DNA of 64,000 nt from Rubrobacter xylanophilus DSM 9941 (GCF_000014185.1 NC_008148.1:2522001-2586000); one strand, 5' to 3'; positions 7,299 to 16,081 are shown, counted from the first letter of the stretch. Numbers and translations: made by a program. Notes: a model not told the origin generated them from the sequence alone.

Positions 7299-8080
7299 TT
7301 ATTCCGCATTCCACCCTGGTCGGCATCGAAGCTGGTCCCGGACCCAAAAAGCCTCCCGGTCGAAACCGGGCCGGCGTCCCCGACGCCCGGCCCGGCGCTC
7401 CTTCTGGTCGCGGCGCTCGGGGATGGTGTGCGGGATGCCGCGCTCGCGCAGCAGCCTCCGGCAACGCTCGTAACTGTAGCCCCGGTCGGCGAGCAGGTGG
7501 GCGGGTCGTTTGCGCGGCCTGCCAGGCGATCCTTGCGGGCGTGGTATGCGCACGGCGTCGAGCAGCCCTTCAAGCTGGGTGCTGCCGTGGCTCTGGCCCG
7601 GAGTGATGAGCACCGAGAGCGGCCTGCCCTTGCCGTCGCAGGCGAGGTTGAGCTTGGTGGAGAATCCCCCTTTGGAGCGCCCCAAAGCCTCCTCGGGCGG
7701 GTTCAGGAGCCCCCTTTTGGGTCTTCCTCGGAGGGCTCGCTCCTGGCGCCCGCGGCGTGCTGGTGGGCCCGGATGAGCGTCTCGTCCACACTCACCTCCC
7801 ACTCCACCTCCCCGACGGCGTCCGACTTGGTCTGGGCGTGGGCGAGCAGCCGATCCCAGGTGCCGTCGCGCCTCCAGCGGTTGAAGCGGTCGAAGCAGGT
7901 CTGCCAGGGGCCGTACCTCTCGGGCAGATCGCGCCAGGGCGAGCCGGTCCTCAGCTTCCAGAGGATGCCGTTGACGACGGTGCGATGGTCGCGCCACTGC
8001 CCCCCGCTCTGGCCGTACTCCGGCAGAAGCGGCTCTATCTCCTGCCAGGCTCGGTCGGTGATCTCTCCACGCTGTACCAT
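7299..8080 (-). pseudogene. IS5-family transposase, two frames, C-terminally truncated
   Basis: Frame A (from ATG 8080) has the N-terminal domain with WQEIEPLLPE, LRTGSPWRDLPERYG and the first catalytic Asp in VSVDET. Frame B continues with GRSKGGFSTKLNL, LITPGQ and LLADRGY. The switch coincides with the heptamer C CCA AAA (minus strand, 7715-7721), a canonical -1 slippery site as used by IS427-type elements. Frame B then leaves the family sequence after PGFDRE, before the ERxxxRLK region with the last catalytic Glu. The copy should be inactive. Confidence 0.75.
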
Positions 8081-8155
8081 GCGGTTCGCGCCTCCCGTGG
8101 TTGCCTTCTCCGCACGGGATAACATACCCGCAGCCACTCGTCAGACACGCCCTAG
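7299..8155 (-). mobile_element. IS5-family (IS427-like) element, left end missing
   Basis: The right terminus (8109-8155) is identical to window bases 1-47 and ends at CTAG. The transposase runs leftward. No matching terminal repeat is found near 7200-7340, and the transposase loses its C-terminus there, so the left end is deleted. The insertion sits inside an IS256 remnant. Confidence 0.75.
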
Positions 8156-8466
8156 AACAAGCGCCTTCTCATTGCGCTGGTAACGCGAGAACAGCCGTGT
8201 TGAGAAGGTCCCTTCCCTATCCTCTGGGAAACGAGCAGGTTGAGGGTACCCACCCTCGTCCTCAGCGTTCTCGGCTTGTGAGCGTTTCGATGGCCCTTAC
8301 GAGCGTCGGTTCGCTCGTAGGGGGCGGCGCCGATGTGCTCGGTCATCTCGGCTTCCAACAGCTCCTCCTGGAGCACCCTCTCTACGATCTCGCGCAAGAA
8401 GTCCGGGTCGTCCAGCAAGACCTCTTGCGCCATCTGTGCGTCCACCCTACGATGATCTGTGGCCAT
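8150..8466 (-). pseudogene. IS256-family transposase, N-terminal fragment
   Basis: The fragment starts MATDHRRVDAQMAQEVLLDD, followed by ERVLQEELLEAEMTEHIGA and GHRNAHKPRTLRTRVGTLNL, the recognisable start of mutator-type transposases. A frameshift follows after about 80 residues, and the sequence is cut at 8155 by the IS5-type insertion. The catalytic DDE part is absent. Confidence 0.75.
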
Positions 8467-8679
8467 CGTTACTCTGTTTCCGATAGGTTGACTTCAGACA
8501 CCAACCATCTTGGAGGATGATGGCCCCTCTTTTCTAGCGACCCACCAATCTACAGAAGATTACGGACACAACCTGGCCACGGAGATAGCTTTGAGGAGCA
8601 GCGAGGAGTGGGCGTTAAGACGCTACCTAACGATGGACGCCCTCGACGAAGCAGAGAAACCAAAACCCACAACTTTCGA

Positions 8680-8999
8680 GACATTGACGCAGACTCGGCC
8701 TACCGCAGCGAGCGACTGAGGGAAACCTTGGCCGAGGTTGGCATCCTCTTAGCGACCGAGCCGTCCGAGCGGCGGCACGGAGCAAGACAGCAGAGATAGA
8801 GATCGCTCTTTCGAGCCTCAAGAGGATCTTTGGCCTTTTAAGGAGACTTTGGCTAGCACGCTTGTGGGGCTCTGGCCATCAGGGTTTTGCGGCGAAGATC
8901 TGCGCTTACACCTACGCTTTTTACATCAACCGGCTGTTGGGGCGTCCTCAAGGTCATATTAAGGAGCTATGGGCATGAGAACCTCGCAACAGACATCTA
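8680..8999 (+). pseudogene. Decayed IS982-family remnant fused to the folD end
   Basis: Plus-strand codons for DSAYRSERLRETLAEVGILL and ARQQ match the transposase at 19142-20036. After that, frameshifts and stops interrupt the frame. The last 40 bases, ending CATCTAG at 9000, match the terminus of that element (19121-19160, inverted). The remnant terminus abuts and partly overlaps the 3' end of the folD-like gene on the other strand. Confidence 0.7.
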
Positions 9000-9910
9000 G
9001 CCTTTGCTTGAGAGGCCAGGCCCCGCCCCGCCGCCACGGTGTTTTTGAGCAGCCAAACGTCGGTGATGGGCCCCACCCCGCCCGGCACGGGGGTGAGGGC
9101 CTCGGCCTTCCGGGCGACGCTGCCGAAGTCCAGATCCCCGACCAGAAGGGTCCTCCCGCTGCCCCCGGGGTCCGCAACGGGGTTTATGCCCACGTCCACG
9201 GCGATCACCCCCTCCCTCACGTAGCTCTCGTCTATGAGCCCCGCAACCCCCGCCGCCACGATGAGCGCGTCGGCCTTAAGGGTGTGCTCGCGCAGCCGGC
9301 CCGCCCGGTAGGCGTTCGCGTCGCAGGAGATCACCGCCGCTCCCCGGGCGAAACCCAGCGAGACGGCCGGCTTGCCGACGTTGTTGGACCGGCCCACGAC
9401 CACGACCGTGCTGCGGGGGTAGAACTCCTCTGGCGGCCTCCCCGAGCGCTCCAGGTAGCGGTCGAGCAGGTAGAAGCACGCCGCGGGCGTGGACGGCACG
9501 TACCGCGGCCTTCCCAGGGCGAGCAGCCCCGCGTTCACCGGGTGCACCGCCTCTATGTCCTTCAGAGGGTCCAGCGCGCTGAAGACCGCCGGCTCCGAGA
9601 TGTGCCCCGGAAGCGGCCTGAGGACGAGGATCCCGGAGACCCGGGGGTCCGCGTTGAGCTTGCCCACCACCGCGAGCACGTCGGCCTCCTCGGCCTCCCG
9701 CGGAAGCCGCTCGCACACGTAGCGGCAGCCCAGCTCCGCGGCAAGCCCCCCCACCCGGCGCTCGTAGGCCCGCGCGGCATAGTCCTCGCCCACCAGCACC
9801 GTGGCAAGCCCAGGCCTCACGCCCCGCGCGGCGAGCCCCTCTACCTCCGAGGCCACCCTCTTCTTGAGCTCCCCCGCAATGGGCCTGCCGTCTATGACGC
9901 GCGCACCCAA
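8954..9910 (-). CDS. folD: FolD-like methylenetetrahydrofolate dehydrogenase
   Basis: 318 aa. NAD(P)-binding part has VVVGRSNNVGKPAV and GDLDFGSV; the C-terminal signature is TPVPGGVGPIT. In the catalytic N-terminal part the usual YxxxKxK is AYERRVGG, VQLPLP is VLRPLP and KDVDGFHP is KDIEAVHP. By eye, the Lys and Asp needed for cyclohydrolase are therefore missing. As third gene of fhs-fchA-folD it may act only as dehydrogenase. The last 15-20 residues are encoded by the IS982 remnant. The start GTG/ATG region at 9910 follows the fchA stop by 10 bases. Confidence 0.85.
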   Translation of the reverse strand: MGARVIDGRPIAGELKKRVASEVEGLAARGVRPGLATVLVGEDYAARAYERRVGGLAAELGCRYVCERLPREAEEADVLAVVGKLNADPRVSGILVLRPLPGHISEPAVFSALDPLKDIEAVHPVNAGLLALGRPRYVPSTPAACFYLLDRYLERSGRPPEEFYPRSTVVVVGRSNNVGKPAVSLGFARGAAVISCDANAYRAGRLREHTLKADALIVAAGVAGLIDESYVREGVIAVDVGINPVADPGGSGRTLLVGDLDFGSVARKAEALTPVPGGVGPITDVWLLKNTVAAGRGLASQAKARCLLRGSHAHSSLI

Positions 9911-9919
9911 TAGAGCCCC

Positions 9920-10456
9920 CTACCCTCCGCCCTGCGCCATCTTCTCGCGCGCCCGGCGCGCAGCCTCGACAAAGCGGCGCGCCTCGAGCGCCCGCTCCCC
10001 CTCCGGCTCGTTGGCCTCCACGAGCTCAGCCGCCGCCCGCACCCCCGCCTCGGCCAGAAGCGCCCCGGCCACCGCATCCCCCTTGAGGTTGGGGTTGCCC
10101 TCGAGCGCCAGCCGGCCGGCGAGGCGGCAGACCTCGGCGCCGATCCTGGCCATCTCGAGCGGCACCCCGGCCGCCTCCCCGAGCGCCTCCCCGATGCGCT
10201 CCCGGCGCCCCTCACTCCCGCGCGGCAGGCGGTAGGCGGCGAGCACCCGACCGAAGGCCTCGGCATCGGCGCGGGCGAGCGGTGCGACCTCCTCCCTGAG
10301 AGCGTCCGCCCTCTCCGCAAGCTCCCCCGCGGAGGAGAGCCGGGCGGCCATGGCGGCAAGGCCCGCGGCCATGGCCACCGAGACCGCAGCGGCCGCCCCA
10401 CCGCCCGGGGCCGGCTCCCCGGAGGAGAGCGCCTCGAGAAAGCGCCCCAGCGGCAT
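9920..10456 (-). CDS. fchA: Methenyltetrahydrofolate cyclohydrolase / formimidoyl-THF cyclodeaminase family
   Basis: 178 aa, all-helical. The family signature is at the start (LGRFLEALSSGEPAPGGG, then AAAAVSVAMAAGLAAMAARL) and NPNLKGDAVAGALLAEAG lies near residue 130. In acetogens the homologue FchA hydrolyses methenyl-THF to formyl-THF. Between fhs and folD it should supply the cyclohydrolase step. ATG 10456 has no clear ribosome site; a TTG at 10501 overlapping the fhs stop is an alternative start that would give translational coupling. Confidence 0.85.
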   Translation of the reverse strand: MPLGRFLEALSSGEPAPGGGAAAAVSVAMAAGLAAMAARLSSAGELAERADALREEVAPLARADAEAFGRVLAAYRLPRGSEGRRERIGEALGEAAGVPLEMARIGAEVCRLAGRLALEGNPNLKGDAVAGALLAEAGVRAAAELVEANEPEGERALEARRFVEAARRAREKMAQGGG

Positions 10457-10497
10457 CTGCAGGTAGTCCGGTATCCCGGAAGCCCCGCCCCGCCCGC

Positions 10498-12219
10498 TCA
10501 AAACAGCCCCACTACGTTGCCCTCCCCATCGAGGTCTATCCTCTCGGCAGCCGGATGCGCCGAAAGGCCCGGCATGGTGCGCATCTGCCCGCAGATGGGG
10601 TAGATGAACCCCGCCCCAACAGAGGCCCTCACCTCCCTCACCGAGAGCTTCCAGCCTCTCGGTGCCCCTTTCAGAGCAGGGTCGGAGGAGAGGGAGAGGT
10701 GCGTCTTGGCCAGGCATACGGGAAGCCTCCCAAACCCAGCCCGCTCAAAGCCCTCAAGGGCTCTCAGCGCCTCGGCGTCGTACTCTACCCCCTCTGCCCC
10801 ATAGACCTCTCTGGCTATGGTCTCTATCTTCTGCTTTAGCGGCATCTCAAGCGGGTAGAGAAAGCGGAAGGAGCCGCCTCCTCCCCTTCTTCTCTCCCTC
10901 TCGTTCTCCTCTATCGTCTCCTCGAGGGCCCGCGCAAGCTCTACCGCCCCTTTCCCTCCTTCGGTGAAGTGGCGGCACACGGCGCACCTCGCCCCCACCT
11001 CCTTTGCCGCCTCCTCTATGGCTTTGTGCTCCGATGGGTGGTCTGTGGGAAAGGCGTTTATGGCCACAACGGCCGGAACCCCGTGCAGCTTTATGTTCTC
11101 TATCTGCTTTTTGAGGTTCTCGGCCCCCGCCAGAACGTCCTGCGGGTTCTCCTCAAGCAGCTCTTCGGGAAGCGGAGCGCCGGCCTTTATCTGGTAGCGC
11201 CCCGAGTGGGCCTTGAGCGCCCGCACCGTGGCAACCACTACGGCAGCGTCCGGCTCAAGGCCCGAGATGCGGCACTTTATGTTGAAGAAGCGCTCTGCCC
11301 CCATGTCCGCCCCAAAGCCCGCCTCGGTTATGAGGTAGTCCGCGGTGCGGATGCCTATGAGGTCGGCAACGACGGAGGAGTTGCCGGTGGCTATGTTGCC
11401 AAAGGGACCTGCGTGCACCAGCGCAGGGGTGCCCTCAAGGGTCTGCATGAGGTTGGGCTTTATGGCCTCCTTGAGGATCACAGCCATCGCCCCAGCCCCT
11501 CTTACGTCCTCGGCGCTTACGGGGTTGCCCTCCCTGTTGTGCCCTATGACTATCCTGCCAAGGCGCTCCCTCAAGTCCTCAAGGGAGCTGGCAAGGGCAA
11601 GGATGGCCATCACCTCAGAGGCCGCCGTTATGTCAAAGCCCGACTGGCGCGGGACGCCGTCCGTCCTGGCCCCAAGGCCTATGACGATGTTCCTCAGGCT
11701 GCGGTCGTTTACGTCCATGACCCGCCGCCAGCTGATGGAGTGGGGCTCTATCCCAAGCCCGTTTCCGTGGTAGAGGTGGTTGTCTATCATCGCAGCGAGC
11801 ATGTTGTGCGCCTCTGTCACGGCGTGCAGGTCGCCCGTAAGGTGCAAATTGAGCCGCTCCATGGGCACAACCTGCGAGTATCCTCCCCCAGCAGCCCCAC
11901 CCTTTATCCCAAAGGCAGGGCCCATGGAGGCCTGCCTTATGGCGATGGTGGCCCTCTTGCCTATGTGCGAGAAGGCCTGCCCCAAACCAACGGTGGTCGT
12001 GGTCTTGCCCTCCCCAAGAGGGGTTGGGGTTATGGCAGAGACAAGGATGTACTTCGCCTTTGGCCTCTCCGAGAGATCCTCTATGGCACAGAGGTCCACC
12101 TTGGCCACGTGCCTGCCGTAGGGCTCGAGGTGGCGCTCTTCTCTGAGGCCCATGGAGCGCCCCACCTCTTCTATGGGCAGTAGCTTCGCCCCTCTTGCTA
12201 TCTCGAGGTTTGTCAGCAT
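10498..12219 (-). CDS. fhs: Formate-tetrahydrofolate ligase
   Basis: 573 aa, slightly above the usual 555-560. It makes 10-formyl-THF from formate, THF and ATP. Visible features are the P-loop TPLGEGKTTTTVGLGQAF, the long conserved FGIKGGAAGGGYSQVVPME segment (about 113-131) and GFGADMGAERFFNIKC. Start at ATG 12219 (MLTNLEIARG) has GGGGCAA upstream; an in-frame ATG at 12255 has no ribosome site. It is the first gene of the one-carbon operon with fchA and folD. The upstream intergenic region is already AT-rich and borders the foreign island. Confidence 0.95.
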   Translation of the reverse strand: MLTNLEIARGAKLLPIEEVGRSMGLREERHLEPYGRHVAKVDLCAIEDLSERPKAKYILVSAITPTPLGEGKTTTTVGLGQAFSHIGKRATIAIRQASMGPAFGIKGGAAGGGYSQVVPMERLNLHLTGDLHAVTEAHNMLAAMIDNHLYHGNGLGIEPHSISWRRVMDVNDRSLRNIVIGLGARTDGVPRQSGFDITAASEVMAILALASSLEDLRERLGRIVIGHNREGNPVSAEDVRGAGAMAVILKEAIKPNLMQTLEGTPALVHAGPFGNIATGNSSVVADLIGIRTADYLITEAGFGADMGAERFFNIKCRISGLEPDAAVVVATVRALKAHSGRYQIKAGAPLPEELLEENPQDVLAGAENLKKQIENIKLHGVPAVVAINAFPTDHPSEHKAIEEAAKEVGARCAVCRHFTEGGKGAVELARALEETIEENERERRRGGGGSFRFLYPLEMPLKQKIETIAREVYGAEGVEYDAEALRALEGFERAGFGRLPVCLAKTHLSLSSDPALKGAPRGWKLSVREVRASVGAGFIYPICGQMRTMPGLSAHPAAERIDLDGEGNVVGLF

Positions 12220-12311
12220 GTTAATTTGCCCCCTAATTACTAACGAAATACTCACATCACACTAGCAAGTTTTTGAGCTACTATCTGATAAGTAGCTTTA
12301 GAATCATTCAT

Positions 12312-12977
12312 TTACGCCTCGCATTGCTCAGTTAACGCGTCTCCGAGTTTTGACAATGTCTCCAAGATAGGTATAAGTTGGTTAACAGAAAGTTTAACTT
12401 CATTTATCTTCGCCCGTCGGGTAACTTGGTAGTAGATTGGATTACCTTCAGCGATACGCCATACTATTCTGATTCCTTTGGAAGTAACAAGTATTTCCTT
12501 GGTGGAGGGATCATTTAAAAATTGCGTAAGCGGCTGAAATTTCTCCAGAGAAGGAGCTTGGTCTAGGTCTGGGCTAGCGACGCGAATATGTTTGGGCCAT
12601 CCCTCCTTAGGAGGGGTTATTTCTTGACAAAAATTACTATTTGGCGAAAAGAATTCTGTACCGTTGGGACGCAAGAGGATATCAATCGGGGCCTTTACTT
12701 TTAAGGAGCGATATTGCGTAATAAACAACCAAAGTACGGGTAATTTACGAAAAGCCAAAGTATCTACAACGGGCTCTAGCTTGAGAGGATAGTCTTGGTA
12801 AGTGCCTGTCAACTTAGGATAGTTTATACCTTCCTGGACTAGCTGCACATTAGAAAAGATATGTTTGACTTCGTCAAACAGTAAACCCCGTTCATACTTC
12901 ACCCGACGTCTGTGAGATACTTGTAAATAGACTAGCATACCTGACCCCAAAATGGAGAAAAGTATTACAAAGTCCAT
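12312..12977 (-). CDS. Unknown membrane-anchored protein in the AT-rich island
   Basis: 221 aa, not recognised. One N-terminal membrane helix (about 3-20, FVILFSILGSGMLVYLQV), then HRRR, placing the 195-residue soluble part in the cytoplasm by the positive-inside rule. No catalytic motif was seen. ATG 12977 has GGAG only 12 bases upstream; an in-frame TTG at 12983 has GGAG at 6 bases and may be the true start. GC content is far below the flanking genes. It is separated from the stress-protein operon by 225 bases holding inverted repeats. Confidence 0.65.
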   Translation of the reverse strand: MDFVILFSILGSGMLVYLQVSHRRRVKYERGLLFDEVKHIFSNVQLVQEGINYPKLTGTYQDYPLKLEPVVDTLAFRKLPVLWLFITQYRSLKVKAPIDILLRPNGTEFFSPNSNFCQEITPPKEGWPKHIRVASPDLDQAPSLEKFQPLTQFLNDPSTKEILVTSKGIRIVWRIAEGNPIYYQVTRRAKINEVKLSVNQLIPILETLSKLGDALTEQCEA

Positions 12978-13202
12978 CGACAATTTGTGCTCCTTGCACC
13001 TTGATTTTGGTTTACAAGCAAATATTGCGGCGCGATGGCCCAAACTTTCATACGCTTTCTCTTCTCTAGAGAAGCCAAGAAGAGAAGGTTACTCAGGTAG
13101 CTTGCACGAGAAAGCTGCTCTCGGCCCTTAACGACGTGATGAGAGACCACACTACCTGGAGATGTCCTCATGCCTTAAATCTTTCAAAGCAGTTGCTTTC
13201 AG
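12978..13202. other. AT-rich intergenic region with several inverted repeats
   Basis: There is no supported gene. It holds the perfect palindrome CTTCTCTAGAGAAG (13061-13074) nested in TTCTCTTCT (13057-13065) / AGAAGAGAA (13078-13086). It also has CAGGTAG (13094-13100) / CTACCTG (13153-13159) enclosing smaller stems. This could be the 3' end of the permease operon or a structured leader of the 12312-12977 gene; no known riboswitch class was recognised. Confidence 0.45.
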
Positions 13203-13631
13203 TTAACGAACCACCGTTACAGGACAATGTGCATATGTAACAACATCTTTCGCCACAGAGCCAAGTAATACACCAGCTAACCCTTTGCGGCCAGCCGATC
13301 CCACAATGATGTGATCACAGTCGTTAGTCTTAGCGAAATTTACTATTGTCTTAGCTATATCTCTACCCTCAGCCTCATGTAAACTAAAGCTGATTTGCGT
13401 GTTTTCAGCAGCTTGCCGAGCGTAATCCAATTCGGCTTTAGTTTGAGCTTGAGCAATACTAAGTTGTTCAGATGTCCAACCTGCGGTTGTTTTAAGCTTT
13501 TCTATCGTTATTGTATTGACCACTAAAAAAGCTACATGGCTTGCACACTGCTGCGCCAGATTTGCAGCAAAAATTACTGCTTTTTCCGCGCTATGTGATC
13601 CATCAGTGGCACATACTATCTTTTTGATCAC
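13203..13631 (-). CDS. Universal stress protein (UspA family)
   Basis: 142 aa. Starts with the ATP-binding Asp in IVCATDGS and ends with the nucleotide-binding GSAGRKGLAGVLLGSV followed by CPVTVVR, the complete UspA pattern of the ATP-binding type. The GTG start overlaps the permease stop (GTGA), so it is coupled to the transporter. USP domains are often linked to APC and chloride transporters as regulators; that role here is inference. Low-GC codon use, like its operon. Confidence 0.9.
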   Translation of the reverse strand: MIKKIVCATDGSHSAEKAVIFAANLAQQCASHVAFLVVNTITIEKLKTTAGWTSEQLSIAQAQTKAELDYARQAAENTQISFSLHEAEGRDIAKTIVNFAKTNDCDHIIVGSAGRKGLAGVLLGSVAKDVVTYAHCPVTVVR

Positions 13632-15079
13632 TGGGCATCTCCATTCTCATAACCCTTAGGACGTGGAAGAGAAGCGGTAAACTGAGCACCGCGTTTTACA
13701 TATTTGTATCTACGTATCACGAACCAGATTGAAGCCAAAAAGTAAAACACCAAGATGGATAACAAACTTGTTCCATACCCAAGGAAAGTAGCAAAAAGAA
13801 CAAGTATTGAAAGCATACCAAGTGCGATTGCTGGTAAAGGATGGAACGGAACAATGTAACCTCGGCGTATTGATCCTATAGGCCAAAGCCGACGAAATCG
13901 GAAGAAGTTCGGAACCATAAACATATACCCAAGAAGTCCAGACAATATTGAGAATGTGATAACTGTCGACAAAAGCGTGTCGTCGTTAAGTAGCACTGGC
14001 AAAATAGCAAAAGCGATAGCCACCGGAACTAAAAATACGATAGCCCTGAAAGGCGTCCTGTAACGAGGGTGTACTGCTCCAAACCAAGCTGGAAGGTAAC
14101 GGTCGCGTCCCATTGAGAACCACGCTCTTGCAGCGTCATTTATACATCCATTGGCCGAGGCAAGTGTCGCAGCCAGGGTTCCAAGAAGCAGCAATATGAT
14201 TAATACACCATTTCCAGTAACTACAGCTGCGTCAAATAGGGGGGTGATCGCGGTACCAAGATACTGCCAAGGCAGTAAGCCTGTTGCAACAAACCAAGTA
14301 AGCGTGGCTGCTATAACCAAAGTTATAATTCCGGCCATGCTCCCCAAGGGTATTGAGCGAGATGCAGAACGGCATTCTTCAGCTGCTTGTGATGTACCTT
14401 CTATTCCCAAATAATACCACATGCCAAATTGAAGAGCGGCTATTGCTCCTATCCACCCGTAAGGAAGTCCATTCTCAACCTTGCCAGTTAAGCCAGCGTG
14501 AAATAAATTGGTTCCAGGACTCCAACCTTGGACTCCTATAAACAAAGCGATAATGGTGATAAAAGCAAATGCTGTAATAATAAAGTTAACTGAAAGACTA
14601 GCGAAAACTCCTCGATAATTCAACCAGGCCAACACCATAATAGCTAATGTGGCAAATGGGTATGCACTTAAACCTTCAGTGCTACCAAGCAGCGTAGAAA
14701 GTTCTGTAAGCAAGTAACTCAACACATTAGCATTTGCTGCCTCCAGCATAGTGTAAGCTAGAGTTAAATATAATCCTACATTGAAAGCCATGAGCGGACC
14801 AATAGTATGTTTGGCTTGCGCATACTGACCCCCAGCCGCAGGAATCGTAGAAGTAATCTCAGAGTTAATCATTACCAAAGAGGTATATAATATTCCTATA
14901 ACCCAAGCGGCGATTAGAGATCCATACATTCCACCTTTTTCAACGGTGAAATTCCATCCCATAAATTCACCAACCAAGACGATTCCAACTCCGAGCGCCC
15001 ATATGTGTATGGGCGATAAAACCTTTAATAGAGTTAGGCGGTTTTCTTGTTGGGCTGCTCTCGGCGCGGAGTTTTCCAT
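13628..15079 (-). CDS. APC-superfamily amino acid/amine permease (ethanolamine-permease-like)
   Basis: 483 aa with about 12 membrane helices. The start IWALGVGIVLVGEFMGWNF and the following TSTIPAAGGQYAQAKHTIGP resemble ethanolamine permeases and related APC transporters. A long C-terminal basic stretch (RRYKYVKRG) lies in the cytoplasm. The start ATG 15079 is 2 bases after the stop of the 58-aa protein and the end overlaps the USP gene, so it belongs to a tight operon of five genes. Substrate cannot be read from the sequence; an amine or amino acid is likely. Confidence 0.88.
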   Translation of the reverse strand: MENSAPRAAQQENRLTLLKVLSPIHIWALGVGIVLVGEFMGWNFTVEKGGMYGSLIAAWVIGILYTSLVMINSEITSTIPAAGGQYAQAKHTIGPLMAFNVGLYLTLAYTMLEAANANVLSYLLTELSTLLGSTEGLSAYPFATLAIMVLAWLNYRGVFASLSVNFIITAFAFITIIALFIGVQGWSPGTNLFHAGLTGKVENGLPYGWIGAIAALQFGMWYYLGIEGTSQAAEECRSASRSIPLGSMAGIITLVIAATLTWFVATGLLPWQYLGTAITPLFDAAVVTGNGVLIILLLLGTLAATLASANGCINDAARAWFSMGRDRYLPAWFGAVHPRYRTPFRAIVFLVPVAIAFAILPVLLNDDTLLSTVITFSILSGLLGYMFMVPNFFRFRRLWPIGSIRRGYIVPFHPLPAIALGMLSILVLFATFLGYGTSLLSILVFYFLASIWFVIRRYKYVKRGAQFTASLPRPKGYENGDAQ

Positions 15080-15081
15080 TT

Positions 15082-15258
15082 TCAGTTCCCCACCTCACGT
15101 TTGTCGATAAGTTCTTCAGTCTCCTCAATCTCAACAGCTGTAGTTAGGAAGTCTTCGTCGTATTCCCTAGATACCCGGATAACATCTGCGATCATCCAAA
15201 GAGCAATTCCCCCACTTATTATCCACGCCACAATTTCAATTGCATCCCATGCTGTCAT
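15082..15258 (-). CDS. 58-aa single-pass membrane protein
   Basis: The product begins MTAWDAIEIVAWIISGGIAL, continuing as a single membrane helix to about residue 27, followed by an acidic tail (EYDEDF, EIEETEEL). The start ATG overlaps the stop of the upstream membrane protein (ATGA), and the stop lies 2 bases before the permease start. This strict spacing and the low-GC codon use shared with neighbours make it a real gene. It may be an accessory subunit of the permease; no family was recognised. Confidence 0.75.
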   Translation of the reverse strand: MTAWDAIEIVAWIISGGIALWMIADVIRVSREYDEDFLTTAVEIEETEELIDKREVGN

Positions 15259-15680
15259 GTTCTCTGCACCTCTGAGGAGTCAAATTTTTCTCTAATTACC
15301 TCTTTATATTCCCTTAGCGAAACCCAATACACGAACGCTAAGTAGAGAACTATGATGCCAATAGTTGCTATTAGGGATATTGCGCTAAAGTTGTATTTGT
15401 CCGTAGTAGGCTGATTAGTCTTTACAACCTCATTAGTTGCCTGTAAGTCTATAATGCCCGCATTAATCATTTTCTGAAACTGTTGCTTCTCTGCAGAAGA
15501 AAGAGCTAATTCAGAGAGGGGTTTCGTCTCTGATGTTTCAGTTCCTGTAGTTTCGCTCTCTGTTTGGCGCTCAATAACATACGTAGTGAGAAATAGCGTG
15601 GCAAAAAGAAGTGCCAAGATGATAAAGGCGTCTAGAAGTTGACCTCTTAGCCCCTGCTTAGGAGGCTCATACTGAGTCAT
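15255..15680 (-). CDS. Two-helix membrane protein, unknown
   Basis: 141 aa. Helix 1 at about 16-35 (FIILALLFATLFLTTYVI). A 60-residue Ser/Thr/Glu-rich exterior loop follows. Helix 2 is at about 98-120 (ISLIATIGIIVLYLAFVYWV), followed by a charged tail. The loop reads like a small extracellular domain. ATGA overlap with the 58-aa gene downstream and a 2-base gap to the upstream gene place it in the permease operon. No family was recognised. Confidence 0.75.
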   Translation of the reverse strand: MTQYEPPKQGLRGQLLDAFIILALLFATLFLTTYVIERQTESETTGTETSETKPLSELALSSAEKQQFQKMINAGIIDLQATNEVVKTNQPTTDKYNFSAISLIATIGIIVLYLAFVYWVSLREYKEVIREKFDSSEVQRT

Positions 15681-15682
15681 GG

Positions 15683-16027
15683 TTACCCACCTCTCACTTT
15701 GTTCCTTCTCTGCTCCCTCCTTCTCTGCTCCCTGTTTCTGTCCAAATTAACTATGTCTTCTCTATAAATAGAGTCTTTTACCTTAGAATAACGGCGTATC
15801 ATGGCGATAATGGAAGCTGTGTTAAATGTTCCGAGAATTATGAACGAGGCTGCGAGCGCTATGGAAACAGGCATTGTAGGAACTACTGGATTTATAGCAA
15901 AAAAAGTAAACAATAACACTAACCACATGGCGACAGTAAAAACCCCGGCAACCAGCCTATCTATCCAAGCCATTGAGTTGATCCTTGACTCAATGGATTT
16001 ATTTTGTGGCTCTGCTGACTTGATCAT
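15683..16027 (-). CDS. Small membrane protein, first gene of the permease operon
   Basis: 114 aa from ATG 16027, chosen because GGAGGAG lies 5 bases upstream (an upstream in-frame start lacks this). Two membrane helices at about 22-44 and 50-75 (WLVLLFTFFAINPVVP, then IALAASFIILGTFNTASI), then a very basic tail with tandem EQRRREQRRN. Unknown family. It starts the operon of three small membrane proteins, permease and stress protein. Confidence 0.75.
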   Translation of the reverse strand: MIKSAEPQNKSIESRINSMAWIDRLVAGVFTVAMWLVLLFTFFAINPVVPTMPVSIALAASFIILGTFNTASIIAMIRRYSKVKDSIYREDIVNLDRNREQRRREQRRNKVRGG

Positions 16028-16081
16028 TACACTCCTCCAACTGCTCCTCTTTCCTACCACCTATCAGTAACCAAATTTGAA

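Noticed and set aside
8510-8799. Small plus-strand ORFs after the IS256 remnant
   Set aside because: They are broken frames of the IS982 remnant rather than independent genes.
12990-13200. Known riboswitch (c-di-AMP, TPP, cobalamin or THF type)
   Set aside because: Stems are present, but none of the conserved core sequences of these classes could be placed.
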